Assembly: GCA_004524545.1 (NCBI GenBank) | Contig: SDNX01000017.1 | Coordinates: forward strand, 1-35,224 | Length of the DNA: 35,224 bases | DNA from: Promethearchaeota archaeon | GTDB lineage: Archaea > Asgardarchaeota > Lokiarchaeia > Sigyniarchaeales > Promethearchaeaceae | Direction of reading: 5' to 3' | Part shown: one piece after another, positions 23,376 through 35,224 of the stretch | Position numbering within the stretch: the first letter of the stretch is position 1 | How the letters are laid out: each line of letters opens with the position of its first letter | Translations under genes and position numbers: made by a program | Notes under the pieces: model-generated | Seen by the model: only the letters and a program-made list of their open reading frames with translations | Databases searched by the model: none | Told to the model about the DNA's origin: nothing

Positions 23376-24329
23376 ATGGGTCTATTTTCGCGTAGAAAAA
23401 AACGATTTGAAGCAATCTACGCAAAGCGATATAAAGGATTAGATGGCAATTGGTATCGTTCTTTATCTGAAAGAGACATTTCTTTTTATCTTCAGAAGTT
23501 TGGGATTAAATATCAAACTGAAAACTCAATTTTTCCGAAGGAACGAAATTTCAAGTACGATTGGAAAATTCAGTATCGAGATGAACAAGGGAAAAAACAC
23601 ACACTGTTCGTTGAATTCTTTGGTTATTCGGGCAAAGAATACGTTAAAAGAAAAAAAGAGAAAATTAAATTCTATAAACGCAGAGGATACGAACTAATTT
23701 CAATTGAACCTTCGGATCTTGATGATCCTGAGCGAAAACTGAGAAAAAAACTAAGAAAACACTGGAAATATATCATAGGAAATGAGATTCTTGCCAAATC
23801 CTCCGAAACAAATCAAGATTTAGGAAAACAACTTGAAACTATGGAAACTGAGGAATTACTAGACTTGCAAAACCAAATTCAGACCATACTTAATTCCCGT
23901 AGAAGGTACTTACCCATAACCATCGAAACTATAGGTCAATTTAATCGTATACTTAAACACAATGCGTATGTATCTATCCTACGATATAAAGAGGTAACGA
24001 AAGGCTTTACCAAAAAAGAAGAGCATGAGTATGTAGGAATTTGGAATAAAAGCACCTGTGATGAAGTAGAAGTGATACTTAACCAGCGTAAATTTGATGA
24101 AAAAAATAAAGATCTCTATTCAGCAAAATGGATATTCAATGCAAAAGAAGGAACGATTCTAGCATATCGCAGAAATTCTCAAGATCAAAAACTAAACAAG
24201 CATAGATCTAAGTTCTGTGTAGTAGATGGTTCCCAAATTCATCAAAACCCACAATTTCTTAGAGAAATTCCAGCAAAGTTGGCGTATGAGTTAGCTAAAG
24301 AGAATTCATTCCGGAATTCATTAAATTAA
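23376..24329 (+). CDS. PD-(D/E)XK nuclease-like protein with unknown C-terminal domain
   Basis: A 317-aa basic protein. Residues about 25-112 resemble the restriction-endonuclease fold seen in stand-alone DUF559/Vsr-like proteins and at the C-terminus of some UvrD-type helicases: Glu32 in SLSERDISFYL, Asp62 in KYDWKI, Glu80 in FVEFFGYSGKEY, Lys94/Lys96 in a K-rich helix, then YELISIEPSDL. These fit a D-xn-E core with a migrated Lys. The rest (about 120-317) has no domain I know and includes an acidic helix (160-180) and basic segments. It is followed after 32 nt by a glycosidase gene with its own SD, so they may be cotranscribed, though a shared role is not obvious. Defence, repair or a selfish-element nuclease are all possible. 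Confidence 0.7.
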   Translation: MGLFSRRKKRFEAIYAKRYKGLDGNWYRSLSERDISFYLQKFGIKYQTENSIFPKERNFKYDWKIQYRDEQGKKHTLFVEFFGYSGKEYVKRKKEKIKFYKRRGYELISIEPSDLDDPERKLRKKLRKHWKYIIGNEILAKSSETNQDLGKQLETMETEELLDLQNQIQTILNSRRRYLPITIETIGQFNRILKHNAYVSILRYKEVTKGFTKKEEHEYVGIWNKSTCDEVEVILNQRKFDEKNKDLYSAKWIFNAKEGTILAYRRNSQDQKLNKHRSKFCVVDGSQIHQNPQFLREIPAKLAYELAKENSFRNSLN

Positions 24330-24361
24330 TTTATCTTTAAGTTGTAATTACTTGGAGGAAT

Positions 24362-25966
24362 ATGGTAAATTTAATCCCTGATTCACCAAGTAAATCTCCA
24401 AATTATTGGTGCACATGGTCTTTGCAGAACTATATTTTTGGACAAGGAGATTCTTTATTCAATATAGCAGAACTTGAGGGATCTCGAGGAGCTCTCCATG
24501 CCAGAAATAATATCACTGAAAATTTGTTGGTTGGAGAAAATGGTTGGGCTAGTTCGATTTTTAAGGAAGTCCGAAAAGACCTAATCGTTATACTTGATGA
24601 TGGTTGGGATTTACCTTTACTGGAAATCCCAAAATTCAAAAATAGAGAAAAAGGTCCCATTAGAGACGGGATAAACTCAATCTTGAATTTGTTCCATATT
24701 AAAAAATACCTGTCTTCATTCTACTTACATCCGGATCGGTTCCCTTCTGCAAAAGGAAAACCAGAAGAACGTTTAAAAGACTTAAATGAAAAATTTAAAG
24801 AATTGGGATGGAAAGGTATTGGAATATGGGTCGCAGCTCAAGAAGCGTCCGACTTCAAAGATGCTTTCGATCTCAGGAAAAGAAAATATTGGCAAGAAAG
24901 AACGGATTGGTCAAAATTCGCAAGTATACAGTATTGGAAAATAGATTGGGGCATCAAAATGCACAGTATTCCTTTCCGCAAATTACTCACTTCACTTGGA
25001 ATGCAACAGAATATTCGAGTAGAACACGCTCATCCAACAGGTCCTTTTAACAATAAATTTGGAGATGGGTTAACTTCTGAAAAATATCTAAGACATGCAC
25101 AAGAACTTCTGAAATTTTCCGATGTATATCGTTCCTATGACGTTTCTCCTCAGTTGTCAGTGCCTTCAACTCTAGATCGAGTTGCTAAAATCTTGGTAAA
25201 TTCTCGAGAGAAAGGATCCGGGTTACAACTGATTAATTGTGAAGAAGAATTATATATAGGTGCTGCTTTAGGATGTGCTATTGGTGTTATGAGGCATCCC
25301 TATAGAGAATTACGTGTGAGAAATGGAGAAGAGTTAGATTTTGCAATGCCTAGACCTCGTAACAGTAAATATCGCATGGATGAAGTAGTTCGTGCGTTAA
25401 AATGGCATAGAATTGCACCACCGTTTGCTTGTTCAGCATTACAAACTATAGTAAGTAATGAAATTCTCTATGACAAATGGCTGTTCAAATCGGGTGATTT
25501 TTGGGATAAGAGCGTCTTGAATAAAACTGTGAAACAAGGAGCTCCCGCAGTAGTTGCTCGAGGAATAAAACTCCCTAAAATCGTAATCGAAGGAAAGAAA
25601 CCATGGGTAGTAGCGTGTAAGAACCCTAATGGGGCTGTTTCCATTGCCACTTTAGGTAGGGTTTATGGTAGGAAGGAATTTGTAACACCAAAAGCTGATA
25701 TCACACTGTTCTTGAAAAAATCAGATACCACTCTCGGTATTTTTGGATACTATAACTCTCTCACTTTACAGTTTGATTCTCCAAAAGAAATCTCTGCGAT
25801 ATGGGCACAAGATTTGAAAGGGGATGAAGCTACGGAAATTTCAGACAGAATTGATAAACAAGAGACTTCAATTACCCTATCTGGAGTTTTATTGGAGGAG
25901 ATTGGATATAAAAATGCTTCTGAAGAAGATATTTCTGATCCAGGATTAGTAATAAAAATAGAATGA
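24362..25966 (+). CDS. Clan GH-D (alpha-galactosidase/GH36-GH27-like) glycoside hydrolase
   Basis: A 534-aa protein with a (beta/alpha)8 barrel typical of clan GH-D. DDGW (79-82) near the barrel start, WKGIGIWVA (150-158), the nucleophile motif YWKIDWG with Asp195, the catalytic-region segment RVEHAHPTGP (219-228), and VYRSYDVSPQL with Asp260, which fits the acid/base position of GH27/GH36 (R-S-x-D). The C-terminal part (about 400-534) looks like a beta-sandwich. Retaining alpha-galactosidase or alpha-N-acetylgalactosaminidase is the best guess; the W-C-T-W-x-x-Q-N start (16-23) suggests a less-studied subfamily. GGAGG lies just before the ATG. No signal peptide, so it is cytosolic. It ends in a terminator hairpin. 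Confidence 0.75.
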   Translation: MVNLIPDSPSKSPNYWCTWSLQNYIFGQGDSLFNIAELEGSRGALHARNNITENLLVGENGWASSIFKEVRKDLIVILDDGWDLPLLEIPKFKNREKGPIRDGINSILNLFHIKKYLSSFYLHPDRFPSAKGKPEERLKDLNEKFKELGWKGIGIWVAAQEASDFKDAFDLRKRKYWQERTDWSKFASIQYWKIDWGIKMHSIPFRKLLTSLGMQQNIRVEHAHPTGPFNNKFGDGLTSEKYLRHAQELLKFSDVYRSYDVSPQLSVPSTLDRVAKILVNSREKGSGLQLINCEEELYIGAALGCAIGVMRHPYRELRVRNGEELDFAMPRPRNSKYRMDEVVRALKWHRIAPPFACSALQTIVSNEILYDKWLFKSGDFWDKSVLNKTVKQGAPAVVARGIKLPKIVIEGKKPWVVACKNPNGAVSIATLGRVYGRKEFVTPKADITLFLKKSDTTLGIFGYYNSLTLQFDSPKEISAIWAQDLKGDEATEISDRIDKQETSITLSGVLLEEIGYKNASEEDISDPGLVIKIE

Positions 25967-25982
25967 ACCCATAAAGGGTTTT
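25966..25982 (+). terminator. Short hairpin terminator between convergent genes
   Basis: AACCC and GGGTT pair around ATAAA, followed by T residues; it begins inside the stop codon of the glycosidase gene. The convergent 7-TM gene ends at 25987. Confidence 0.4.
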
Positions 25983-25986
25983 GAAT

Positions 25987-26787
25987 TCAAGAAGATTTTC
26001 TTATCGGTCGGGTAAATCCTCGAAATAACAAATAATAACCAATCATTAGAAACACAGCATTCGCAATTCGGACATAGAACTCATCTAAAAATATGTAAAT
26101 CAGCACTAAAATAAACCCAATTATCATAAAAATTCCACTTAGTCCAATTCTAAGCAATGAACGCTTTTCAATTGATTTTTCTAAATATCTATAAATCTTG
26201 AATGAGTTGATGATTAGAAGCAGATAGATTAGGATTGTGGCCACAAATAACAAAGCTGTGGGAATGTAGAGGAATATGTCATTGAGTTCAAGGATAATAT
26301 TCAAAGAAATTCCAACATATGAAAATAGGATTATGATTCCAATTCCAACCAATATCCCGATATTTTGGTTATGTTCTCGCTCTTTCCAAAATAACTCAAT
26401 CATGAAAATTGTCAACATAAATCCGGTTCCGGAAATAAAAATAAATGTAGAATCAGTAAAAAAGACTTGTAGGTCTCTAACTGTAAACTCTATGATTCCA
26501 AACAATCCCTGAATTAATGCACTAGCTCCAGACAACAGAAAAAAGCCGAAAAGCGAATCCGCAATACCAGATTTATCCTCTTTTTCTTGCATTTTTTTTA
26601 TCATCTTGAACATCATAAAGAATGCAAATATGCTCAGGGCCAAATAAAACCCGGCAGGAATAATTTTCTCTACTTCTCTTAACTGTAGCACGATTTCTGG
26701 GATTGGTGTTATAAATACAAAGATAAGAAAAACTACGATCCACCATGCAAAGGTACCCCATAACCAATATTTAACCAATTTTTTCAT
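25987..26787 (-). CDS. 7-TM membrane protein of unknown function
   Basis: A 266-aa protein with about seven hydrophobic helices and a charged loop around residue 65-78 (KMIKKMQEKEDK). I see no catalytic or ligand motif. It has a short N-terminal cytoplasmic stretch followed by a Trp-rich first helix (WLWGTFAWWIVVF). It is convergent with the glycosidase gene and upstream of nothing on its own strand; the GH95 gene ends 134 bp upstream. TTTATATT near 26801-26808 on the minus strand would give a short-leader or leaderless transcript. Not related by eye to the paired membrane proteins elsewhere in the window. Confidence 0.75.
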   Translation of the reverse strand: MKKLVKYWLWGTFAWWIVVFLIFVFITPIPEIVLQLREVEKIIPAGFYLALSIFAFFMMFKMIKKMQEKEDKSGIADSLFGFFLLSGASALIQGLFGIIEFTVRDLQVFFTDSTFIFISGTGFMLTIFMIELFWKEREHNQNIGILVGIGIIILFSYVGISLNIILELNDIFLYIPTALLFVATILIYLLLIINSFKIYRYLEKSIEKRSLLRIGLSGIFMIIGFILVLIYIFLDEFYVRIANAVFLMIGYYLLFRGFTRPIRKSS

Positions 26788-26921
26788 TTTCTCTCACGAC
26801 CTAATATAAAAAAAAGGGAAGGTTTTACCTAAATAAATAAGCAACTATTTTAATTTTCCAAAATTCTATCTTCTAGGTAAATTAAGAAGTTGATAAAAGG
26901 TAGAGACTTTTGGTAGGGTTG

Positions 26922-29393
26922 TCATCTCAAAATGTAGGTTTTTCCCGGTTTCGTATGAAAAATAATTTTGTCTTTATCATACTCTTCAAATGGAATTTCT
27001 CTACCCTCTAAAGTCACTGAAGTAATCTGTGAGCGTGAATTTCTACGAACCACCATTTCTCCATTATATGGAATGTGCAAATTAGCTTGTATTAATTTCC
27101 CATTCTTCCATTCGATATCAACAGTTACATTTCCTCGAGATTTGATACCAATAATATGTCCAGATTGCCATTCAGTAGGTAATGCTGGCAGTAGTTCAAT
27201 ACATTCTTCGTGACTCTGAAGAAGGCATTCTGCAATCCCAGCAGTTGCGCCAAAATTTCCATCAATTTGAAAAGGTGGATGGCAATCGAAGAGATTCGGA
27301 TAAGTACTGTTTCGTATTATCGTTACAATAGCTTTATATGTGCCTTGTGGGTCTTTAAACCGTGCAAGTAAATTAATTTTCCATGCGCAAGACCAACCAG
27401 TGGCTCCGCCTCCATACTCTATTCTGCGATCGATAGATTTTTTAGCCGCTTGAAATAATTTTGGTGTTTTTTCTTGCGTGAGACAATTAAAGGGATGAAT
27501 TCCTATCAAATGTGACATATGACGATGTCCCAACTCAATATCCTCGAAGTCTTCAGCCCACTCTTGTAGATGCCCATATTTTCCGATTTGGTAGGGAAAA
27601 AGTCTAATGATCTTTTCTTGTAATAACTCTTGGAATTCAATATCAACCTCTAAAGCTTGTGCAGCAGCTATTGTGTTTCTAAAATGCTGACGAATAATTG
27701 TCATATCACATGTCGATGCATAGTGAACATTGTGTTTTCGACCTTTTTTGTCAAAAAATCCTGTTTCAGGGGATGTACTTGGACATGTTACCAAATATTC
27801 ATCTTTTTCAATAAGCCAGTCAATGAAAAATAATGATGTACCTTTCATGAGAGGATATGCTTCGTTCTGTAAGAATTCTTTATCTTGAGTAAATTGATAG
27901 TGTTCGAACAAGTTGTGACAAAGCCATCCCCCTCCCATTGGCCAAAATGCCCAAGACGCACTACCAAATGATGGTTCGGTCATTCGCCACAAATTCGAAT
28001 TATGATGAAGCACCCAACCTTTAGCACCATAGTTAATTTCTGCTGTATGGGCTCCTTTGATCGCCACTTCCTTTATCATGATTAATAGAGGTTCAAAACA
28101 TTCAGAAAGATTACATACCTCCACTGGCCAGTAATTCATCTCAGTGTTAATATTAGTGGTGTAATTGCTACCCCACGGAGGATGTACCTTATTATTCCAG
28201 ATGCCTTGCAGGTTAATTGGCTGAGAACCCTCTCTTGAGCTACTTATCATTAGATATCTTCCGAACTGAAAATACAAGGCAATTAGGTTTAAATCATCAA
28301 AATTTTCTAATGCAGATTCAAATCCTACATTTTCCTTGTGCTTACTTCTAAAGAGAGTCTTCTTTATTCCCTGAATTACATCTGCTAACAGTGGGTAGCG
28401 TCCTTTAAAAGATTGAATACGTTTTAATCGTTCATTCGTAGGCAGGTCGGTATATGGATTATCACCCAGTGAAAATTTTACACGGTGAAATAATTCTTGA
28501 TAATCTTTAAGGTGTGAGTTGAGTAGTTCAGAGTAAGATTTATCTTGGATTGCATTCCAATGAATCATACATTTCTTAACCTCATCTATTCCCTCAGTGA
28601 AAGCATCTTTATCAGGACCGTTGAAGCTGGTAGCGGCTACCATAATTAGGTTACATATGGTTGCACCCGAAACTTCAATATACGACCCATTGTTATGAAT
28701 TATTCCATCGCAATCTTTCAGGATAACCTTAGAATGGAATCGCATTCCTTTCTCAGGTTCATATATGACAGTCCCGTTAGGAATGTATGTATCAATGTAA
28801 CTCGGAGCTCTTCCAGAAACTGTTAAGGTCCACTTTTCATTAATGAATTCTATCTTGGTGATACTTTCGAGCTTACTATCATATTCTAATCGGAAATTAA
28901 GTTTCTTCGGTTTTGATGCAGTTAATCGAATGGAAATCACATGATCGGGATAAGAAGCAAACATTTCTCGCTCATATGTCGTATCACCCAGTCGATATTG
29001 CACAGTGGAGATTGCACTATCAATATCAAGATTTCTACGATAATTGGAGACTCCTCGGTGTTTTAAGGTAATTTTGAGAATGGACAACGGGAGATAGGGT
29101 TGACATCGCTTTCCTACCATTTTTTCTTCTATCAATTGTTGTGCTTCTGCGTATTTTTCATCGAAAATTAGTTTTCGCGCAAGTTCTAAACTCTCCAAAG
29201 CTTCTGGTCTTGTATAATCTCTAGGAAAACCTGCCCATAAAGTATCCTCGTTAAATTGAATGAGTTCTGTAGTCGTTCGACCGAATATCATTGCACCTAA
29301 TGTCCCATTACCTATCATAAGTGCATCAGTCCATTTTTTTGCCGGTTTAGCGTACCAGAGTGAAAGTTTTTGATTGTGTTCGACCAATTTCAT
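26922..29393 (-). CDS. GH95 alpha-L-fucosidase / alpha-L-galactosidase
   Basis: An 823-aa glycoside hydrolase of family 95, an inverting enzyme that releases terminal alpha-L-fucose (or L-galactose). The N-terminal domain starts LSLWYAKPAKKWTDALMIGNG-like (10-30) with FNEDTLWAG (47-55), the standard GH95 N-terminus. The (alpha/alpha)6 catalytic domain contains TTNINTEMNYW (412-422; Asn414 and Asn416 matching Asn421/Asn423 of the Bifidobacterium enzyme), SPETG (541-545; Glu543, matching Glu566), HRHMSHL (623-629) and PFQIDGNFG (707-715; Asp711, matching Asp766). No signal peptide, so oligosaccharides are presumably imported. It lies 21 nt after the GH2 gene, in one operon, so the two enzymes probably trim a fucosylated galactoside. 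Confidence 0.93.
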   Translation of the reverse strand: MKLVEHNQKLSLWYAKPAKKWTDALMIGNGTLGAMIFGRTTTELIQFNEDTLWAGFPRDYTRPEALESLELARKLIFDEKYAEAQQLIEEKMVGKRCQPYLPLSILKITLKHRGVSNYRRNLDIDSAISTVQYRLGDTTYEREMFASYPDHVISIRLTASKPKKLNFRLEYDSKLESITKIEFINEKWTLTVSGRAPSYIDTYIPNGTVIYEPEKGMRFHSKVILKDCDGIIHNNGSYIEVSGATICNLIMVAATSFNGPDKDAFTEGIDEVKKCMIHWNAIQDKSYSELLNSHLKDYQELFHRVKFSLGDNPYTDLPTNERLKRIQSFKGRYPLLADVIQGIKKTLFRSKHKENVGFESALENFDDLNLIALYFQFGRYLMISSSREGSQPINLQGIWNNKVHPPWGSNYTTNINTEMNYWPVEVCNLSECFEPLLIMIKEVAIKGAHTAEINYGAKGWVLHHNSNLWRMTEPSFGSASWAFWPMGGGWLCHNLFEHYQFTQDKEFLQNEAYPLMKGTSLFFIDWLIEKDEYLVTCPSTSPETGFFDKKGRKHNVHYASTCDMTIIRQHFRNTIAAAQALEVDIEFQELLQEKIIRLFPYQIGKYGHLQEWAEDFEDIELGHRHMSHLIGIHPFNCLTQEKTPKLFQAAKKSIDRRIEYGGGATGWSCAWKINLLARFKDPQGTYKAIVTIIRNSTYPNLFDCHPPFQIDGNFGATAGIAECLLQSHEECIELLPALPTEWQSGHIIGIKSRGNVTVDIEWKNGKLIQANLHIPYNGEMVVRRNSRSQITSVTLEGREIPFEEYDKDKIIFHTKPGKTYILR

Positions 29394-29414
29394 TCAATCC
29401 AAAAAGATCCATCT

Positions 29415-32901
<3,487 letters not shown>

Positions 32902-34041
32902 TTATAACTCTTTCACAATCTGCTTGCGAGATGACTCATATACCGCATGTACTACTTCTAATGCTGCTTTTCCATCGTAAATTGTGGGAATCCATTCTTT
33001 TGGGAATCCAACATCATTATTCGAACGATCTAAGACTTGATTAATAAAACTCCTTACTTGCCGTGCATAAGACAGATTCCATGGATTCCTTGAACTTTTA
33101 TACAAAATTTGAGAAGGGTGGTCAGTAATAATGTTCGTCCATAGATATTTTTCAACTCGCATTGGTTTCAGTTTTGGTTCAAAAGGTACATCAAAGGTAA
33201 TTGTTCCTTTCATACCATGAATTCTCCCTTGCTCTTTCCCAGCAAACCTGCCAACAAAATTATGGGAACGTTCAAAAATAGCGGTAGTATTGCATTTTTT
33301 AAACGAAAATAACGCTGCCGTATGATCTTCATATTGATGAACATCGTGGAACTTTCTCACTTGTGCGGATACATTTTTAATATCACCAAACCACCAACGC
33401 AGGAGATCAATATAATGAGGGCCATGATCCAAAAAGTCTCCTCCTCCAGATCGAGAATCGGTTAAACGCCATGCCCCCATTTCCTTTAAGATATCAATAC
33501 CTAAAGATTTGAAAAATTTTAATCCCTTCCTTATCCATTTTGATTCAAGATTCGGAATTGAATGAAACCAATACAGAGAAATATGGTAGATTTCCCCCAA
33601 TGTCTCATTATCTATAAGTTCTTTGATTCTTTGAAATCCCGGGTCGAAGCGTTTTTGCGTAGCGGTTTGGAAAATTACTCCATTCTGCTCTACCACATGT
33701 ATCATTTCGTTCATATCTTCAAGATTTATTGTCAATGGTTTTTCACATAAGACATGTTTTCCATTTTTTGCAGCTCGGATTACTTGTTCTTTATGTGCCC
33801 AATGTGGTGAACATATACTGACTGCATCGATTTCTGAATTTTCCAAAAGTTCCATTGGATCAGTATATTGTAATGTGGGATGATAGAGATTATTCGCTTT
33901 CTTAAGGTGAGCGGAATCGGGATCTGCAATAGCATATACATCTGCTAATGGTGATTTCGCATACCAAGGTAGATGTCCATTCTTTGCAACAATCCCACAC
34001 CCAATTACTCCCACTTTAAGTTTTGATTTTGTCATCCTCAT
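32902..34041 (-). CDS. Gfo/Idh/MocA family NAD(P)-dependent oxidoreductase
   Basis: A 379-aa sugar-dehydrogenase-like protein. The N-terminal Rossmann fold has VGVIGCGIVAKNGHLPWY (9-26), an Asp for NAD at IADPD, CSPHWAHKEQVIRAAKNGKHVLCEKPL with the conserved EKP motif, and the catalytic-domain DHGPHYIDLLRW with the His of this family. It oxidises or epimerises a sugar or inositol-like hydroxyl group. The start could be the ATG at 34041 or the in-frame ATG at 34035; the difference is two residues. It lies 391 bp upstream of the GH2 gene on the same strand and divergent from the URO-D-like gene, and may act on sugars released by the glycosidases. The substrate is not identifiable. Confidence 0.93.
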   Translation of the reverse strand: MRMTKSKLKVGVIGCGIVAKNGHLPWYAKSPLADVYAIADPDSAHLKKANNLYHPTLQYTDPMELLENSEIDAVSICSPHWAHKEQVIRAAKNGKHVLCEKPLTINLEDMNEMIHVVEQNGVIFQTATQKRFDPGFQRIKELIDNETLGEIYHISLYWFHSIPNLESKWIRKGLKFFKSLGIDILKEMGAWRLTDSRSGGGDFLDHGPHYIDLLRWWFGDIKNVSAQVRKFHDVHQYEDHTAALFSFKKCNTTAIFERSHNFVGRFAGKEQGRIHGMKGTITFDVPFEPKLKPMRVEKYLWTNIITDHPSQILYKSSRNPWNLSYARQVRSFINQVLDRSNNDVGFPKEWIPTIYDGKAALEVVHAVYESSRKQIVKEL

Positions 34042-34108
34042 GAAGTATCTCTGGATAAGAATTCAAAAATCTTCTGTGTACGTTGTTTGAGATTTGTTCT
34101 TTGAAATC

Positions 34109-34116
34109 TTTATATT
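34109..34116. promoter_or_regulatory. Divergent TATA element (URO-D-like / Gfo-Idh genes)
   Basis: TTTATATT is about 25 nt before the ATG at 34138, implying a leaderless transcript for the plus-strand gene. On the minus strand the same site reads GAAAATATAAAG, a BRE-like plus TATA match giving a leader of about 40 nt for the oxidoreductase gene. Confidence 0.45.
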
Positions 34117-34137
34117 TTCACAAACCGACCCAGTTTT

Positions 34138-35224
34138 ATGAAAGAAATGAATGGCGAAGAAAGATTTATTGCAGCAATGCGTTGCGAAGAAGTTGACAGA
34201 ATGCCATCATGCTGGTTTAGTATTGAAAAAGCGGGTTTATTTTACAAAGAACTGCAAGAATACAAAAGAAAGAACCGATTCACATACTGGAAGGAGAGTC
34301 AAGGAAAGGTCGCATTAGGGCAAATACAGGCAAGAAATTGGTTGTCTAGAGGAACCACCGCATGGATCCCTTTTCGTGCATTGCATCCTAAGTTTCCCCA
34401 TCTTAGGGCATATTACAATCCTGAAACTGATTGGTTCTATACAAAGAAGGAAGCTAGAACACTCCCACTAAGTAAGAAAAAATACAGAATAACTTATAAT
34501 GGAAGTGTTTTGAGTTCAGGACACCAATTAGGAGAAAAAGGAGAACGACTTCATACATATTGGTGGTACTATAAGCCTTTTTTCAGTGGTCCAGACAACG
34601 CTGCACTAGAGAAGTTTGAAGCGTTTTTTAACGAGTTTGGTGCCCCTTGGGACAATGAATTTAATCCAAATGGCTTCTTAATTAAAGTAGCAAAAGCAGC
34701 TCGTTCTTATATGAAAAGGAAAGGATTTCCATTTGCATTATCCGGAAATGCATCAAACCATTTTGAAGCAATTTTTGGAGGATTCGGACCTGGTTCGATT
34801 GCGAAATTGGCTCGTAAGAAACCCGAAGTCTTGAAAGACATATGTAAAAAATATGAAACAATATGTTTACAGCAGGAGGAGTCAGCTCTTGAAGCGGGTT
34901 ATAAAATTATCGACACTGGAGATGATCTTGGGCAAAAAGGAAGGGGTTTGATCAGTCCAAAGATGTATGAAGAATTTTTCTACCCCGCTTTAAAAAGTAG
35001 GTGTGATTTAGCACACAAGCATGGAGCGGTGATATGGATGCACTCATGCGGCTTCATCGAAGAGTTCCTTGATCTTTTCATGAAGGCTGGATTAGATGCA
35101 CTCCAAAGTCTAGAAGTCCCTGCAGGGAATGATTTAGCACGAATACGAACTAAGGTTAGAGACAAAATGTGTCTTATTGGCGGTATCGATACAAGTAGAA
35201 TTCTCACGTTTGGCACTCCCGATG
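34138..35224 (+). CDS. URO-D/corrinoid-methyltransferase-like protein, 3' end cut off
   Basis: The first 362 residues of a protein in the uroporphyrinogen decarboxylase superfamily. It begins MKEMNGEERFIAAMRCEEVDRMP, the usual N-terminal helix of this family. The later part has the signature stretch DTGDDLGQKGRGLISPKMYEEFFYP and then IWMHSCGFIEEFLDLFMKAGLDALQSLEVPAG; HSCG corresponds to the Zn-binding HxCG of MtaA/MtbA-type corrinoid methyltransferases. GGIDTS near the edge is also conserved. Members either decarboxylate uroporphyrinogen or move methyl groups between corrinoid proteins and CoM or THF; the second is more likely because of the HSCG motif and the insertion-rich N-terminus. The end is beyond the window. 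It is divergent from the Gfo/Idh gene, with a shared promoter. Confidence 0.85.
   Translation, partial: MKEMNGEERFIAAMRCEEVDRMPSCWFSIEKAGLFYKELQEYKRKNRFTYWKESQGKVALGQIQARNWLSRGTTAWIPFRALHPKFPHLRAYYNPETDWFYTKKEARTLPLSKKKYRITYNGSVLSSGHQLGEKGERLHTYWWYYKPFFSGPDNAALEKFEAFFNEFGAPWDNEFNPNGFLIKVAKAARSYMKRKGFPFALSGNASNHFEAIFGGFGPGSIAKLARKKPEVLKDICKKYETICLQQEESALEAGYKIIDTGDDLGQKGRGLISPKMYEEFFYPALKSRCDLAHKHGAVIWMHSCGFIEEFLDLFMKAGLDALQSLEVPAGNDLARIRTKVRDKMCLIGGIDTSRILTFGTPD

Overview
The window looks like a piece of an archaeal chromosome, most likely an Asgard (Lokiarchaeia-like) or similar anaerobic archaeon; the phylum is inferred. Evidence for Archaea: a Nip7-type ribosome-biogenesis protein beside an NSUN RNA methyltransferase, an isopentenyl phosphate kinase, a bacterio-opsin-activator-type HTH regulator, and TATA boxes about 25 nt upstream of several start codons, which implies leaderless transcripts. 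Many operon-internal genes also have good Shine-Dalgarno sites. The DNA is AT-rich. I found no tRNA, rRNA, CRISPR array, integrase or transposase.

Left (1-6043): a 3'-truncated sulfatase; an HD hydrolase and a metallophosphoesterase in one unit; divergent hypC (NiFe-hydrogenase maturation); a nip7-NSUN-CYTH operon; and a pirin.

Centre (6366-19783): this is the most interesting part. A tight nine-gene unit on the minus strand runs from 16592 down to 7471. In order it encodes a secreted, membrane-anchored protein with a His/His/His/Cys pattern, a 485-aa polytopic protein rich in HxH motifs, an 8-TM protein with several His, a GlcD-like FAD oxidase, a GlcF/HdrD-like Fe-S protein with two CCG domains, a heme O synthase (CtaB)-like prenyltransferase, an HTH_10 regulator, a dolichol/phytol-kinase-like enzyme and isopentenyl phosphate kinase. 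My reading is a membrane electron-transfer complex encoded together with genes that could supply prenyl groups and a prenylated heme. Two paralogous membrane proteins (6366-7214 and 16938-17735) bracket this operon. A second copy of the anchored-protein plus 8-TM pair lies at 18490-19783.

Acyl-CoA section (19891-23261): an AMP-forming acyl-CoA ligase upstream of a 4-hydroxybutyryl-CoA dehydratase gene that is split by a one-base frameshift just before its first two Fe-S cysteines.

Right (23376-35224): a PD-(D/E)XK nuclease-like protein followed by a clan GH-D (alpha-galactosidase-like) glycosidase; a 7-TM protein of unknown role; a GH2 beta-galactosidase and GH95 fucosidase operon; a Gfo/Idh/MocA oxidoreductase; and a 3'-truncated URO-D/corrinoid-methyltransferase-like gene. 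The hydrolases lack signal peptides, so they probably act on imported oligosaccharides containing galactose and fucose. The sulfatase at the left end may belong to the same lifestyle but is 25 kb away.
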